Assembly: GCA_034359265.1 (NCBI GenBank)
Contig: CP136895.1
Location: 45,402,001-45,466,000 of the forward strand
Direction: 5' to 3'
Length of the DNA: 64,000 nucleotides
From: Canna indica
Lineage: Eukaryota > Streptophyta > Magnoliopsida > Zingiberales > Cannaceae
How positions within the stretch are numbered: the first letter of the stretch is position 1; every line of letters starts with the position of its first letter. The notes beneath the pieces are model-generated. The model was not told where the DNA came from, ran no database searches, and saw only the letters and a program-made list of their open reading frames with translations. Positions 10,145 to 23,370 of the stretch are shown here, piece by piece. The translations under genes were made by a program, and so were the position numbers.

Positions 10145-13088
10145 AATTTTTTATTTAAAAAAACAATAGATATGTAATAATATGTTACATCAAAAGAAAA
10201 ACAGTATAAGATTAATAATCATTAAGCAGATTGTTTTGCATCATAAAATGCATATCAAAGTTATTCGAAATGCCAATCAAATCAAGAGTTGAAACGTAGT
10301 ATATATATATCAACTTCTAATCAAGGAGAAAATGATGCAAACTCCAACAAGCAAATGTCACCGTCTTCAAATGAATGCTAAACTTTTTTGCATGGGACGG
10401 AAGCACTGAGTTATGGTCCCAATATGGCTTGTTCAAACATTCAAGATTCCAGAAACTCTGAGAGAAAATGGGATTGGACTGTTTCACATTCACATACATT
10501 TTAAAATATATTTATATTGACCCAACTTTGAAACTTCTCATCATATATCCACTGAGATAATTTGACTGGTTGAATGTAAAGACAGTCTTCAGTCCTTGCA
10601 TGCCAGCCAATCTATAAATATTAATTCCTACCACATGCAGTAGACTCTATAAATATTAATGTCTTTGCTAATGTCCTTAGTTGTTAATGAACAGATATTA
10701 TATAAAAATTCTTGTAGTAAGCTTAAAGCATCACTGAGAATTAAATAAGTTAGTGATCCTTCCAGAATGTTGGTGCGGACCGATGCACACCAACCGAAAC
10801 TCAACAATTTTTTATATAATTAATATTCCACATGGCAGATGTCAACAAAGTTAATCCAGGATAAAGAGATAGCGTAAGGATCATTACCACTTGTTACTGC
10901 GCGCAGCTCTTTCTTTTTTGGTAATTAATTAAAAGTAGGGGATATATATATATATATAATTAAAAGCCGACAACACCATTTAGTAATTATATTCGTATAG
11001 TCGCAATCTGTGGCTCTCATTGGCGGATATAGTGAGTTCAGGGGACATGGGAATCCACAGGCAGCTGCAAAAAAGGAAACAAGGCCAAGGGAGATGGATA
11101 TACATATGTATTAACTAAAAGATCACGTCTCCATCTAGTTTATATATGTATGTGGGATTATTCTAGCTAGTTGGAAGGTACCCAGGATATCATACGATAA
11201 TATATATATAATTAGCTCAATCATCTGCAGTGAGAGTCATGTCAATGCATTAATTAGCTGAAGAAGCGCGCGGCTAAAATTCCTAGCTTATCTCCTCTTA
11301 CAGAAAACAAAGCAAGAAAAGCCCACAAGTAACTGAAGTACGTTGCCAACTCGATCAGTTAGATTCTCCTCTCCTTTCTTTCCTTATGGCTAGCTCCCGC
11401 ATAGGGTTGCGTTATGGCCCACATACTGTAAAAGTCAATAATTAAGATTCATGCATTCTCCATGCATGTATACTGATCTGCATGCGGCATTGATTTACTC
11501 AGGCCACGTGTCGAAACAAGATGAACCCAGTGATGAGTCCCCGGCCTCCCCTACCTCGCAGGGGTTGTGTGCATGGATAGCTCAGCTAGGAGACCAAATG
11601 CTGCAAGTTGGAATAGATCTTTTCAAATAACTCAGGCGATCGAATGGCCGAGAGGAAACCCACATATATAGCCAGTGCCAGTTTGAACACCTTGATTTCA
11701 TGTCATGTGGACTAGTTAACAGAGTGGGCAAGTAGCATGGAGAGATGTTCCATCACTAAAGCGAAGAGCATTATCTCATGGTGACCATGGCATGCATGGA
11801 TGAACAGAGACCACCGTCGCCGTGCCCCAGAGCATGCAGCTGAATTCAACGAGGCCGCGACACGGCAAGCATGCTCTTCTGGTGGACCCGAACTGCGATA
11901 GGCGATAGCTGCGACCCAGAGGGTGACAAAATGGTAATCCACTTTTCTATTAAAGGAAATATTGGGGAACGTTGAACACAGCACAATACAAGCTGACACG
12001 GACAGATAAGTCGGTATCTTTATTATACTTTTTATATAAAAATAAAATAAAATAAAAAATAAAATAAATAAAAAATTGAATCCCTTGTAAATTATAAACG
12101 ACTCTTAAAAAAGGGAACACGTAAAAATATCTCCATTAGTAAAGTAACATACCATGTTTGAAGAATGGCAGAGCTTGTCAATAAAGGACGAAAGTTATGG
12201 GGGCAAAAGAGTGTTGAAGGAGGGCACACGTGGCCCGAGCATCTCTTCCTTGGAAGCAAGGGAGAGTGGAAATAAACTAGTACGTAGACTGAGAGAAAGG
12301 CGGCGAGTGTTTGACCAGTCTCGTCTTCCTTAAAAAGGAGCGGCTCGAAGCATTAGAATCCAAGTAACGTATACTGGAAGTTGGAGAGAAGCAAATGCAA
12401 GTGAAAGATAAACCCCACAAGCCAATGAAATGGAAAAGACCGTATCTTCCCTTCTCTAGAGATGGAACAGATGGAAACGCAAGAAACAATAACTCTGTTC
12501 AAACTCTCTACCTGCGTTGCCTTTTACTCTTAATTGTCACTCCATAGATAAGCATGACCACAACGCTGTAACATATCATGGATTAGTCAAGAGTGGGAAC
12601 CGTGGTGTGTTGTCAGCATCAGCTCTTCGAGAGCTTTGTACATGCACCTAAGGAAGCTTGACATGATATATTCATAGGTTCAAATCTCAACAATCGTTAT
12701 ACCAAGATGCATTCAGGTCAAATGTTCCTTGAAATTTACATGTCCATAAAATATTAATTGCGTATTTGAGTGTGTGGAACATCCAGTCAAAGGTAGAACG
12801 CGAATACAAGGCAAAAATTTAATTGGGAAGCACATTTTTGACAAGCATACTAACTAAAACCAAGCAAATCTAATCAGCCCAAAAGATCAACAAATTTTAC
12901 AACAGTAGTAATCTGATTAACTATTTCACATCTATTCAGTCTATCAATAGTACCAAATGTTTAAGTATTAGAGAATTTACAGAGAATAATGGGCAACTGA
13001 TGTCAACACGAGAAATAAGCATCAAGCATTGGGTTCACCACATCACACACCACCGGTGGGTTAATTAGGTTATGTATGCTGGAACATC
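10145..13088. other. Intergenic, no gene recognised
   Basis: No exon chain or protein motif is visible. There is a (TA)n stretch near 10939-10956, an A-rich AAATAAAAT run near 12035-12075, and a weak inverted pair (TTAGTGATCCTTCC near 10750 and AAGGATCATTACC near 10877) that may be an old ~140-bp MITE. The end nearest 13088 should include the DBR1 3' UTR, whose limit I cannot set. Confidence 0.6.
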
Positions 13089-16000
13089 TTATGCATCTTC
13101 ATCCTCATCCTCTGTATGTTCGCCGAGTTCAATTGTATCATTCGCTTCTGCCGATTTTACATCGTCAGATAATTTATTACAAACATCTGCCAAGTACCAC
13201 AAGAAATTTCTAAGATTGGTCCATTATCAATCAAATGAACGGACAAATCCCATCAGATAACGGATGCATATAGATAATGAAAACAAATGAGAGTAATGAC
13301 ATGATTAAGGAATTGAAAGCAACATGTAATGAACATATTCAGTTTATCTGTTCATAGAAATGCATTGTTTGAAAGAAAATACGGCATATGTATCAATACT
13401 AACAAAATATTTAATAAAGTGAATTACAATAATATTAACATTCAAGTATCCATGATTTGGACACTAAAAATAGAAATCAACTAGAAACCAGCAAAATATG
13501 TGAGCACAAATTAATCCATCTTTATTCGTCTAAACCTTTCAGCCTAACATTAAAGGCTTGATAGATTTTACTGGCCATAGAAATGGAAAATTTAAGAAAA
13601 TTATAAGAAACTTTGACAAAATTAACAGCTACCAAGCCACCATGCTAATTTAATCTGAAAAAAAAGTAGAAGCATTTTTTGGAGAGAAAAAAAAAAATCC
13701 AAAACAAGCCATATCATCCTAATTCAATCCTATCTTCCACTTGATATTCATAATGTACTTAACAAAACATTATGCCAAAATTACCTTCATTTTACCTTCT
13801 AACTCTAGTTTAAGTACTCAAAGTTAGTAAGTAGCTAGAAAGTTTTATGAGAATCTTTGTATTTTCAAAAAGGCAATAACATAATAACCTATTAAACACA
13901 TGCTGCTCATATTAAACAGAATCGGAGACAAGATTTTCCATAAAGATAGATTCAAAGTACTAGTTTAAATACCTCCAGAATAAGCATATGTGCTATTTTG
14001 TATTAGCATGCTAGCCTCTGTAGCAGTATCAAGAAGATACGGGAGCTCTAGGAACTGCAATAAAGATTCTGTCTGAGGGTTCCTAGAAGGTCCTGCAGTT
14101 ATTGTAACAGTTTTGTATTAGACTAAGAACATTCAGTAACAATAACATAATATTGGACCATGAATAAAAGTCACTGAATGTAGACTTACTGTGTGCCAGC
14201 AGAGAAGTTATTTCCGTAAAAGAAACAAAATAAGTAAAATCATAAAATTCTCAAACACAAAGACATTCAAAGAACGAACGAAGTATTCTGTCAAATCTTA
14301 CTGCCTACAGTAATTTCTTATATTATCTGATTGTTAATAGTGCTGTTGTCTCAGGTCTATTTTGTTGTGCGCAAGCAAGACATACAGAGTGAAGCTCCAC
14401 AAGGAAACATAACAAATGACAAATTACTTAAATCATCTTTAGAGTAGGTACAGATGGTAATAGGTCTCACTTGTTTCAACAAAAATTCCACCTCTAGGAT
14501 GTTGTGAAAGGCATTAACATACAAATTGATTTCAGGACTTCCATAATAAATTAGACAAAACCACTATTCTTGACAATTTTTTCTTAAGCATAAATATTTC
14601 AAGCTCCACACCAACTTAAGGTATTTCACTAAAAAAATAAAAGAAACTTCAGATTTGCAGATGTAAACATAATAAACAGAAAAAGTTTTACGCATGCACA
14701 TACAAGGAAGAGAAAGGAATAATAATGTTAATCTAGAACTAGAAGTAACTAATAGAAAGAAAGCAATAAAAATTTGGCCTATTACTCATTTGTGAACTTT
14801 AAATTGGAGATAATGCCCCATGATGAATTTTGTTTAAAACCCTAAAGATCATTGATGAGGATATACTAAATTTGATGGTTCCATTATGAATGTTTGGACA
14901 TATATATCTAAGGTGTGTACAACTTCAGAATGATCATAAAAGTTTGCTACAAAACATCGATATATCTTTTGACCACGAAAAACTTGCAGATTTTGATTGC
15001 TTTGACACTTGACCATTCAACAAAACTGAGTCCAGGATCCTATTATTACCAGAAGCTGAAGACTTAGCAAGTGACTGAGAAGGATCAAACGGTGGAACAT
15101 TCTGCACAAAATCAAAAGGTTGAGTTCCTCTAACATTTAACTTATTTTTCACCCACTCACGATAATCTTGCTTATCGAGCTGTTCAGGCCTACACACAAA
15201 ATACAAAAGATAACATATATGGTTTGATAACTAGTATAAAATAATGTACATATTAAATACAATAAATGAAATTGCCAACCTTAGATGAAAAGTTTTTCGG
15301 CTCAATGGAAATACACTATTGAATTTTCGTGTTATCGCCAGCCATTCCTCATCATACTGAATTTCATAGGGGCCAGGATCTGAGTTGACATCAACAATCT
15401 TCAATGGAACATTTTAACCAAAATTAGCTTTCCAATTGATCTCACATAGCACAATAGAATGGTTGTCACAAATATGGAAGACTTGCCTGCAAAAAATCCC
15501 GACCTGGAAGACATTTGTCGAGAGCAAGAAACTTTGTAATGGAACCATCCACTTTGTGCTGAACAACAGCTGCAAATTTACAGTGAAGATGAGCTGAAAA
15601 CCAGTACTGTGGTTTCAGGTGGTTTAGCAGCTCTGTAGCTGGCACACTACCTAGAGTCCTCTTTTGGATCTGAGGAAAAAGTACATGAACATAAACAGTT
15701 GAACTTGTTAAAAGTCATTAGTTAAAAGCACTCATGTGCAGCATAATAATCTCAACAAATTGATAAGTTGCTAAGTTATAAATATGCAAGCTATGAAAAA
15801 GTATATTCTTCAAGTTGCTTGCATCATCCACGTTGGATACATGGCAACTATGATACTCATGAAGATAATTTTTAGTTAAAGATTGATCTCTTAAAATCTT
15901 GATGATAGGTAAGATGCATATATGAACTACTGAACTAGTGTTAGTCATTTTATACTTCCAAAGATAAATTACAACGTTTAGGCATCAACATCAAACAAAG

Positions 16001-19000
16001 ATAAGTAACTTGCATAGAAATAAAGTCGAAGAATATCAAAAATATGAATTTTATACTAAAACAAAAAAAAGCAGCTAGTGAGTGGCAAAAGAAAGTATCT
16101 ACATGAAAGGATGAATGGAAATAGAAAAACGAGTATAAGCTATAATGAAAGGAAAATAAATAATATTCCTTTAAATTGTTTATGGCATATGACTGATTTA
16201 GATGATATTCAAAAGGAACATGAGGATTTCTGAATATCTTAGATATATTCAAAATAATATTCCTTCTATGCAATGATGCTCAAAATATGAGCAACTAGGA
16301 GCCCAGTGCAATCCATTCAGTTCATATCTCCCTAGTGCTATTCTAGTAACATTCTCAACCTCAACTGCACCGATCTACCTTATTCTACATCTCACAGAAA
16401 ATGTTTGTCACATAACTCTACCTTCTGAGACAAAATTGAGATCTTGAACTTTTTTCCTTGTTCAATTAAAGGAAGAAGCATACTTGTCTACAATTAGTTC
16501 AACTTCTATCATCCAAATTCATCAGAATAGCTATTTGAGGTATGGTTTTGAAGATTGGCTAATCAACTTTGGTTATTTGTAAAAGACTCCAGACTAAGGA
16601 AATCCAGCTAATTCCACCTAGATCCCAAGCTAAGCTGATACATGAAATGAACTCATAAAGTCAAAGGTTCTGATCCCAACTTTCAAACCCATTAAAAGTC
16701 CTTGAATCCTTTTATTGGATGTTGACCCAGTCAGATATGCAATAAGTTAATAGAAAGTACCACTAATACGGTTGACCAAAAGTCAATGGTAATGGAACTA
16801 TAACACGGTAAGGAACATTTTCATAGTAAAAGAGAAATTTTGAGTGCACCTCTTCTTTAAAGAAAGGCTTATGACGAATAAGATTCTTTACATTTCCATA
16901 TTCATAGATACCAACAGGCCAGTCATGTGATATGAAAATATCTACTGGATCATTAATGTGCTTGAGCTTCATTACATCATATTCACGAATATGGTATACT
17001 GATCGAAGATCACTCTCGTTGTAAGGAGGTCTCTCAAAATGTCCTGCTCATAAAATACATCAATAGTTAAAATGCAGAAGATACAGTTAAAAAGAAAATT
17101 TAACTTCAAAGTTAAGGACTAAATAAGTTACCAAAAATTAAACTTGGAAGGAATAAATTACGTAATTAAGACGAGGAGAGAAAATTTCCTATAATGGTAT
17201 ATACAATTCTGATAAGGTAGAAACTAGTATGATAAAAATCAGTTTATATATAAGAAAGAGACAGAGAACAGCAAATCAATTTCTTTTCTTCCAAATTGCA
17301 AAAACACAAAAGGAAAAGCATCACTAAGCACAAATTCGTCACGGACACCAAATTGAAAAGTAGTAGACTTGCCTAGATGATAATGTCTTTGGTTATAGAT
17401 GCCAGAAAGACCACCAATTCGAATTTTGCCGAACTTAATGACTCCAGAGAAGCCCAAGAAATAAATATTAGGAGCAACCCAACCACCATAATATCTAGAA
17501 AAGGAAGTGTCAAACAACACGTATATGCAAGTATGCAACAATGTAAATAATACTAATATAAGAATAATATTGTTGTCTCAATGTTTTAGCACCACACAAA
17601 CTATTGCAAATTCAAGCAACTATTTTCTGAACTACCACATTATGGTAGTAATGCAAATCCACATTGATGCTCCACTTTAACTGTTAATGCAATTATACTA
17701 TCATGAAATATAAAATGAAGCCTAAATACTAAACATATTTTTGGAGTTTCAATCACATGGAGCAATATCATTACAATCCAAATCATATGTTCCCAGAACT
17801 AGTTTTTGATGGTGTAAAGACTCACAGTTCCCATAAATAATTTGATGCTTCGTGGTTTCCACCAATGAATATAGTTGGAACAGGTGCTATTGATTGCCCA
17901 GAGTAATACTTCCAAAATGAATTCATACATCGATATTTTGGTGGGCAACTCAAGCTTTCAAGATCATTTTCATTCCTGGCAGCCTGCTAAATGATCAAAG
18001 ATGTAAGCCACATTAAAGGAAATGTCAAGGCATCTATGCAAGAAAAGACAATCTGCTTTATTTGAGTGTGAAAGTAGGTGAAATTTAATGTTTGAAGGAT
18101 TTTATAACAGAAATTTATTACAAATAAGATGATCTAACTAGCTGGAGAAATCACTTGTTAGAACGATGGGGGAAAACTAATAGTGACCCTTATTTCAAAT
18201 GTTTGCCTGACCAATAACTATATTATGGCACATAACAGGAGTGAGAAGGATAATATAAAACAGCATCATTGATATCTCAACAGTTAAAAATAATAATTCA
18301 TGGGTTAGATTGGAAAAAAAAAAAACTTTTTCTCAATCAAAAGAAATAACTAATTTTTAAATTTTGGCAACAAAGCTGGAACTGGTTCCATCTATATTCC
18401 TTTAACAATGACTCCAAAAGAAAGTTGGTTTGACCACTCAGTAAATAGGAATATATGTACTCAACATCAAAGCCTTGTTCAGAAATGATAATCTTTGACT
18501 GACTTTCACAATCTGAAGAGATTGCATCTCATTGTAGTAACTAATACTCCCATGACCCACATAGGTGACTTAGGGACCGGAAGGGATGAAATATCTAATT
18601 TTATAGAAATATTTAGTTTCTGTTAAACGAGAATCCATGTATTTCAACTTCTTGGGCTCCTCGAATAGCCTGATAGATAGAAAGATGTCCAAATCAGCTG
18701 CAATAAGTCCTATAATGACTAGAAGTCCTCATTTAGGTCAGAAAGAATTAAAGACACTTGTTGAATTCTACAAGAAGGGGTCAACCTCAGATTGTTCTTT
18801 TAACATCGCCTAATAAATTTAAATATGTGGATTTGCTGCTGTTCTATTTAATTTCCACTTATCATCTCATGATATCAGTCGACCCTATTTTTTCCTATTT
18901 CCATGCATGCAGCATGCTTTTCCATGAAATAGTCTTTTGTCACAAGCTAAGTTGAAAATTTTCTCCCTAAACTAAATAGCAATTGGTATACACCATAATA

Positions 19001-20095
19001 TGATTGTTGAAGTCAAACTATTATGTTTTCACAATTTCAGGAACTGAAACCTTCATAATGCTAGTGACAAACATAAAAGAAATAACAAAATTTGATTTTG
19101 GTTCACTTTTCAAATTATCTTGCTCCACTACAAATGCAGAAAAGATAAGGGTATTAAGATAATACAAGAAGATCAATTGCAACACCTGGAAGTCTCCGCA
19201 GCATATTAGGAGGTCAATCTTTATGTTCTCCACCATCTCCATATGGTGAATTGTGGCATACACCTTATCCAATTCCCCGTGCAAGCAGCCCTCAACAGCT
19301 ATCTGTGTCAATACCAAGGGAATGAGCAGGTAGAAGAAAACACGAGAGCACAAAGATACAAGGGATTTTCGCGTATATACCATTTGAAAATATGGTGAAA
19401 AATTTTGGTATTGCACATTCATCCTTCTGATATATAAAATTTTCATAACTTTTAATATGGTTAGTAATTGTCAAATAAATCAAGTTAATCATAACAAAGC
19501 ATGGCCAATAATAAAATTTTTGAATTAATTAATTATATAAAATTATTAAATACCTATAATACTTGTATTATGATATTATATGTTGTTTTACTTCTCCCAC
19601 TTTTTTTTTCTTACATTATTTATCTTTTTTTCTTACATTGTTTATCTTAGATTTTATTTTCATTATCCACTTTCATCTAATTGCATCCAAGGGAAAAATA
19701 TTGATCAAACATTAAAGCAATTGATTATTACAAATTTTTAATATTTTTAAATATATAAAACCATAAATAAACCATATATAATTTTAGTTTGGTGGACATT
19801 TGAGCATGTATATGTGGAACTAATAGTCTAATATCAATTGGACTGTCAAATATTTCAGTTCTAACTACAAACAACATATATGCAACTTTTTGTACTTTGT
19901 AAGGTATCTGTGTAATTTTTTTCTTTTGCAAGGACAACTATGCTAAATTCAAATTTATAATGGAAAAAATGAAAATCAATTGATTTAAATGGAGATATAT
20001 GAAAATTTTCCAAATATATTTAAAAAATAATGGAATGAACATATGAGCAAAAGAAAAGATAAGAACAAGGAAAGCCCAATGGGCCTTACCTTCAT
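13089..20095 (-). CDS. DBR1: RNA lariat debranching enzyme, 10 coding exons, 418 aa
   Basis: A nuclear metallophosphoesterase that cuts the 2'-5' bond of intron lariats after splicing so that introns can be degraded. Coding exons (minus strand): 20090-20095, 19186-19302, 17826-17983, 17373-17494, 16850-17043, 15487-15669, 15280-15398, 15050-15189, 13973-14092 and 13089-13186. Together they are 1257 nt, 418 codons plus TAA, with every junction in phase. Catalytic motifs are complete: GCLHG (C8, H10), CCGDFQ (D39), GGNHEA (N84, H85), SHDWP (H174) and SAHLH (H226, H228). The C-terminal domain ends in an acidic tail (EDEDEDA). The start is set by ATGAAG|GTAAGG, giving MKIAVEGC as in other DBR1 proteins. 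Introns 4 and 6 begin GCAAGT instead of GT. The length matches the Arabidopsis enzyme from memory. Confidence 0.94.
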
Positions 20096-20440
20096 TGTCA
20101 CTTTGGAGTAACACTCTTGCCAGCAAGAGAAACAAATTGTGAAAGAAGTGTTAGTTGATCAACTGTACTTGCAAGGGGAAATTACCAACAGAAGCAGACA
20201 TGCATAACACACACCCCAACGCCTTCACTTTTAGGGTTCTCTCAGCTTTGCCGCCGCCCTCCTCCTCAACCTCACCATATTTTACCTGGCTATTGAGGCA
20301 AAGGAGTTGGTGGGATAGAATTCAAAATACAGATAGTAGGGGTTATAAAGATACCAAAACCCCGCTCAGCCAAAAAAAACATGCTTTGATAAAGCGGACT
20401 TTTGGTCTAACAAATTACTCCTGACCCAACAACATAACAA
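20096..20440 (-). promoter_or_regulatory. Putative DBR1 5' UTR and promoter region
   Basis: Read on the minus strand, this stretch has a G+C-rich purine/GCGGCGG segment (20240-20270) and an AACCCTAA telo-box-like motif (20231-20238), both common in 5' regions of plant housekeeping genes. The transcription start cannot be fixed from sequence. Confidence 0.35.
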
Positions 20441-22204
20441 ACATTAAAATCCAGAGTATTTATTGAAAAAAATTATATTCAGGAATTAAGAAAAAAGGTT
20501 ATATTTCTTTAAAATAAACATCAATATCTATGAGTTTTAACATTAAAATGTGAAAGCATACATTATCAAAGTTAATGATGAGAACTGAAATATTTTAGAC
20601 TGTTGCATAAAAAAATGGGATTAGAGAGAAAGTATAAATGATGGAATTTAAAAATTCAACCAAATAATATCAAAATTTAGATCTCATGTAACAATTTGAA
20701 ATTTGAAACTTATGATTGAGAGATTTGAATCTTGGAAAATGGAAACACTTCAATTGGATATTCTCTTCATCAATCCATGCATGATAATCATCATTTACCC
20801 GGCAATCAAAAGACTTAAAATTTCAATCATTGTGTAATAAACAAAGGAGAGAAAATGAATGAGATTTTAGCTTCATAGACAAATATAGCAATTTTTCTCA
20901 TTTGTATATATGTAAAAGAAAAATTCATGCCAAATGAGGCCAAAGAGGTTTAACAAGAAAGATTTCACTCAAATTCAAAACTAAATAATATAATACTTAA
21001 TATGAGAAAAATGCACTTAAAATCTAGTTTTCACCAAACAAAACATGCTACATGTATGAATAACATAAAACCAATAGTTAAATAACTTGTGATAGATAAA
21101 TTTCAACTATGGTAAAACTGCATATAGAATAATCATAATTTAATTCATTATATATAGCAAGGAGGATCATGTAATAAAGGAGATATATTTGACAAAACCA
21201 TGACAAGCCAACTAATATTACCTCTTGCTAGTGCTAGCTATGATATGGCTATTCCAATCTTTTTGGTGGGTGTGGAATCTTTAGTTCCCTCAAAAGAAAA
21301 AGCCTACATATCTTAACTAGTCAAGGGAAAAAACACCAAAAGCTACATGTCCCATCTTTTCTTAGTAGTGTGTAGTAAGTGAAAGCTTCTAAATCTTCCC
21401 AAAGCAATGTAATCATTAGTGAGTTTGGACCATCAGGTCAACTCCACAAACTAATAGATGAACTTTCAAAATTATCTATAAGTTGAACCCTAAACAAACT
21501 CTTCTATTATAAGAAAATTGCCCAATGTTATTTGAATCCTTCTAGGGAAAGTAAACTCAACAATGGTGACGATATAGAAGACGCCTTTGACTTCTTGTGC
21601 ATCTATGTTTATATATTTTCACCACACTAGCACATCAACATATTAATACCAAGCTTATGGAGAAATATATTTTTTATGTATCTTTCATATCAACATTTCC
21701 CTTCCTATACAAAATGAGGTACTCTCCCGATACAAGCATCAACTGGTTCAAAAAGAAAATATTCCTTACAAGGAAAGCTATGGACCAGATGCCCACATTC
21801 AGAAGACACATATCTTGTTTGAGAACGTAAGGAGTAAAAAATCAGATCAATTGTATTATATGTTGTTGCTAGGGATTCAGCACAGTGAGAACATTAATCT
21901 GAAGGACGGGAGGAATGAGTAAGCAACATATATAATAAGTTAGTTGTTCTTTAGATGAGAGGTTACTCATTCGATGCAATACCATCTTTTACAATGGGTT
22001 GGCCAATTACCAAATATAATAGGGTGTTAAACCTCCCACGGAACTGACAAATCAACAACTAATGCAATCAAATTAAAATGAACCATTAATATAAAAAGCT
22101 ACTTTTCCTGGTTACATACAAAGTAAATAACCAAAATTTACCTTTCCAGTTCATTATAGAGAGTTCCAAAGAATATATGAGAAATAAGGGGATTAAAAAA
22201 TTAC
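20441..22204. other. Intergenic, A+T-rich, no gene recognised
   Basis: I searched this stretch for missing ATG8 exons and for a DBR1 upstream exon and found neither with confidence. A donor-like ACTGGAAAG|GTAAAT on the minus strand near 22140 is the only suggestive site. Confidence 0.5.
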
Positions 22205-22384
22205 CGGAACTCTACCAGGATACTTGTCCTTATTCCTCTGTGATTCTGCCTTCCTCTTCTCTACAGGCAAAAATAAAAAAGATTAATTAGACATCTAAAA
22301 CAAATCACAAAGAAGGGACCAAGCCAAATGGATTGATCACGCAAAGTCATGCTGCTGCTTGTAACTGCTCTGATTCCTTCCCAT
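22205..22384 (-). pseudogene. ATG8-like gene fragment (first two coding exons)
   Basis: ATG8 is the ubiquitin-like protein attached to lipid on autophagosome membranes. Exon 1 (22342-22384) reads MGRNQSSYKQQHDF, and exon 2 (22205-22260) completes E and reads KRKAESQRNKDKYPGRVP before a GTAATT donor. The joined pattern (hydrophobic-K, DFEKRKAE, KYPxRxP) matches the N terminus of plant ATG8. Upstream, G+C-rich sequence and a possible 5' UTR intron (GTACAAG to GCGATCGCAG, about 22393-22450) look like a real gene start. However, exon 1 is followed by CGTGAT, so use of the visible GT would shift the frame, and no later ATG8 exon is seen before DBR1. Best read as a truncated, probably dead copy. 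Confidence 0.55.
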
Positions 22385-22619
22385 CTCTGCCTGCGATCGC
22401 CAAACCAATTCAAAGAAAATAAAGTAATATCAGTTGGCTTGTACCTTGTACAATATAGATTAGGGCAGATGCGAGGGCGAGTCACGTGGAGCGAGATGCA
22501 ACAAGATGCGCCGGTAGTCAAGTTGCGGCAAGATGAGTCGGGCGGGGCGAGATGCAGCACAACAACGGGGAGACCGGGGGAGTCGTGCGGGCGGGGTGAG
22601 CGGTGACGGCGTGAGGTGA

Positions 22620-23121
22620 GAAATAGAGATGGGACTATGGGAGGGTTTGTATAAGTTTTGAATATTTTTTATTAATAATAATTGTTTTTATTAAAGAATA
22701 AAATTATATATATACATATACGTTGATATCATTATTCGTTATAACAGTTAAGTAATAGTTAAAATTAGTTATTAACGACAAAAATAAAAATTATTAATTA
22801 TGAAAATAAAAATATTAATTACTATTTAAGAAATAGTTACTAAAATAAAATAATTGGTTAATAATATAAATAACAATAACTAATTGTTAATAAAAATAAA
22901 CATAACTAGTTTTTTTTATCAAAAAATAAAATATATTAACTAATCAACCGAAGGGCTAATGTTTAATAAATCAAAGGACAGAATATTGTCCGGTTCAGGA
23001 GGGCGAGTGGACGTTCAAACAGTGGACTCCTTATTTACTCAAGCCCTAATTGCAGCCCAATAGGTTGCTTTATTTGATCTACGAGAAATATAACAAAAAT
23101 TTACAATAGAAAAAGAGTTCT
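22620..23121. other. A+T-rich intergenic sequence
   Basis: Simple TTA/TAA-rich sequence occupies 22660-22930, with a less A+T-rich remnant after it. No coding signal. Confidence 0.5.
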
Positions 23122-23370
23122 TCATGATCCATATATCTTGCACCAAAAATCGGATCTGCAATGGATAAGAGAAGAGTTGTTCAAGCAATCTATAAGCCGC
23201 TTATAGTCAGATTTCACCACAAGATTATTAATATTTACATAAGCTGCAAAAGAAAGAGCCAAACAAACAGCCATCACTTCGCAGTGCAAAGCGGTATCAG
23301 CTCTAAAATAATTACAAGATGCAAAACGACAATTGCCAAGGTCATTTCTGAAAATATACCTTGCACCATC
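23122..23370 (-). pseudogene. RNase H-like (RVT_3 type) domain fragment
   Basis: An open frame of 82 codons starts DGARYIFRNDLGN and continues HCEVMAVCLALSFA and then NNLVVKSDYKRLIDCLNN. This is the order of the plant RNase H-like domain found at the end of LINE polyproteins and in many solo genes: an Asp in the first strand, Glu in the EVMA helix, and Asp in VVKSD. It has no start Met and no upstream RT domain in the neighbourhood, so it is most likely a leftover of a non-LTR element or of a solo RNase H-like gene. Confidence 0.55.

Noticed and set aside
10740..10890. Possible small MITE with TGATCCTT ends
   Set aside because: The inverted match is short and no target duplication is clear, so it is mentioned only in the intergenic entry.
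14934..15206. DBR1 ending at the stop in extended exon 8
   Set aside because: Splicing at G|GTAATA keeps the frame and adds two exons that match the conserved NPQT..[12 protein letters not shown] block and acidic tail, giving 418 residues.
15718..16273. Two minus-strand ORFs of 76 and 107 codons
   Set aside because: They lie in DBR1 intron 5, are A+T-rich and low in complexity, and have no recognisable motif.
19021..19446. Minus-strand ORF of 141 codons as an independent protein
   Set aside because: It is DBR1 exon 2 read through into both flanking introns.
22349..22606. Plus-strand ORF of 85 codons
   Set aside because: It is antisense to the ATG8-like start and its G+C-rich leader, and shows no protein motif.
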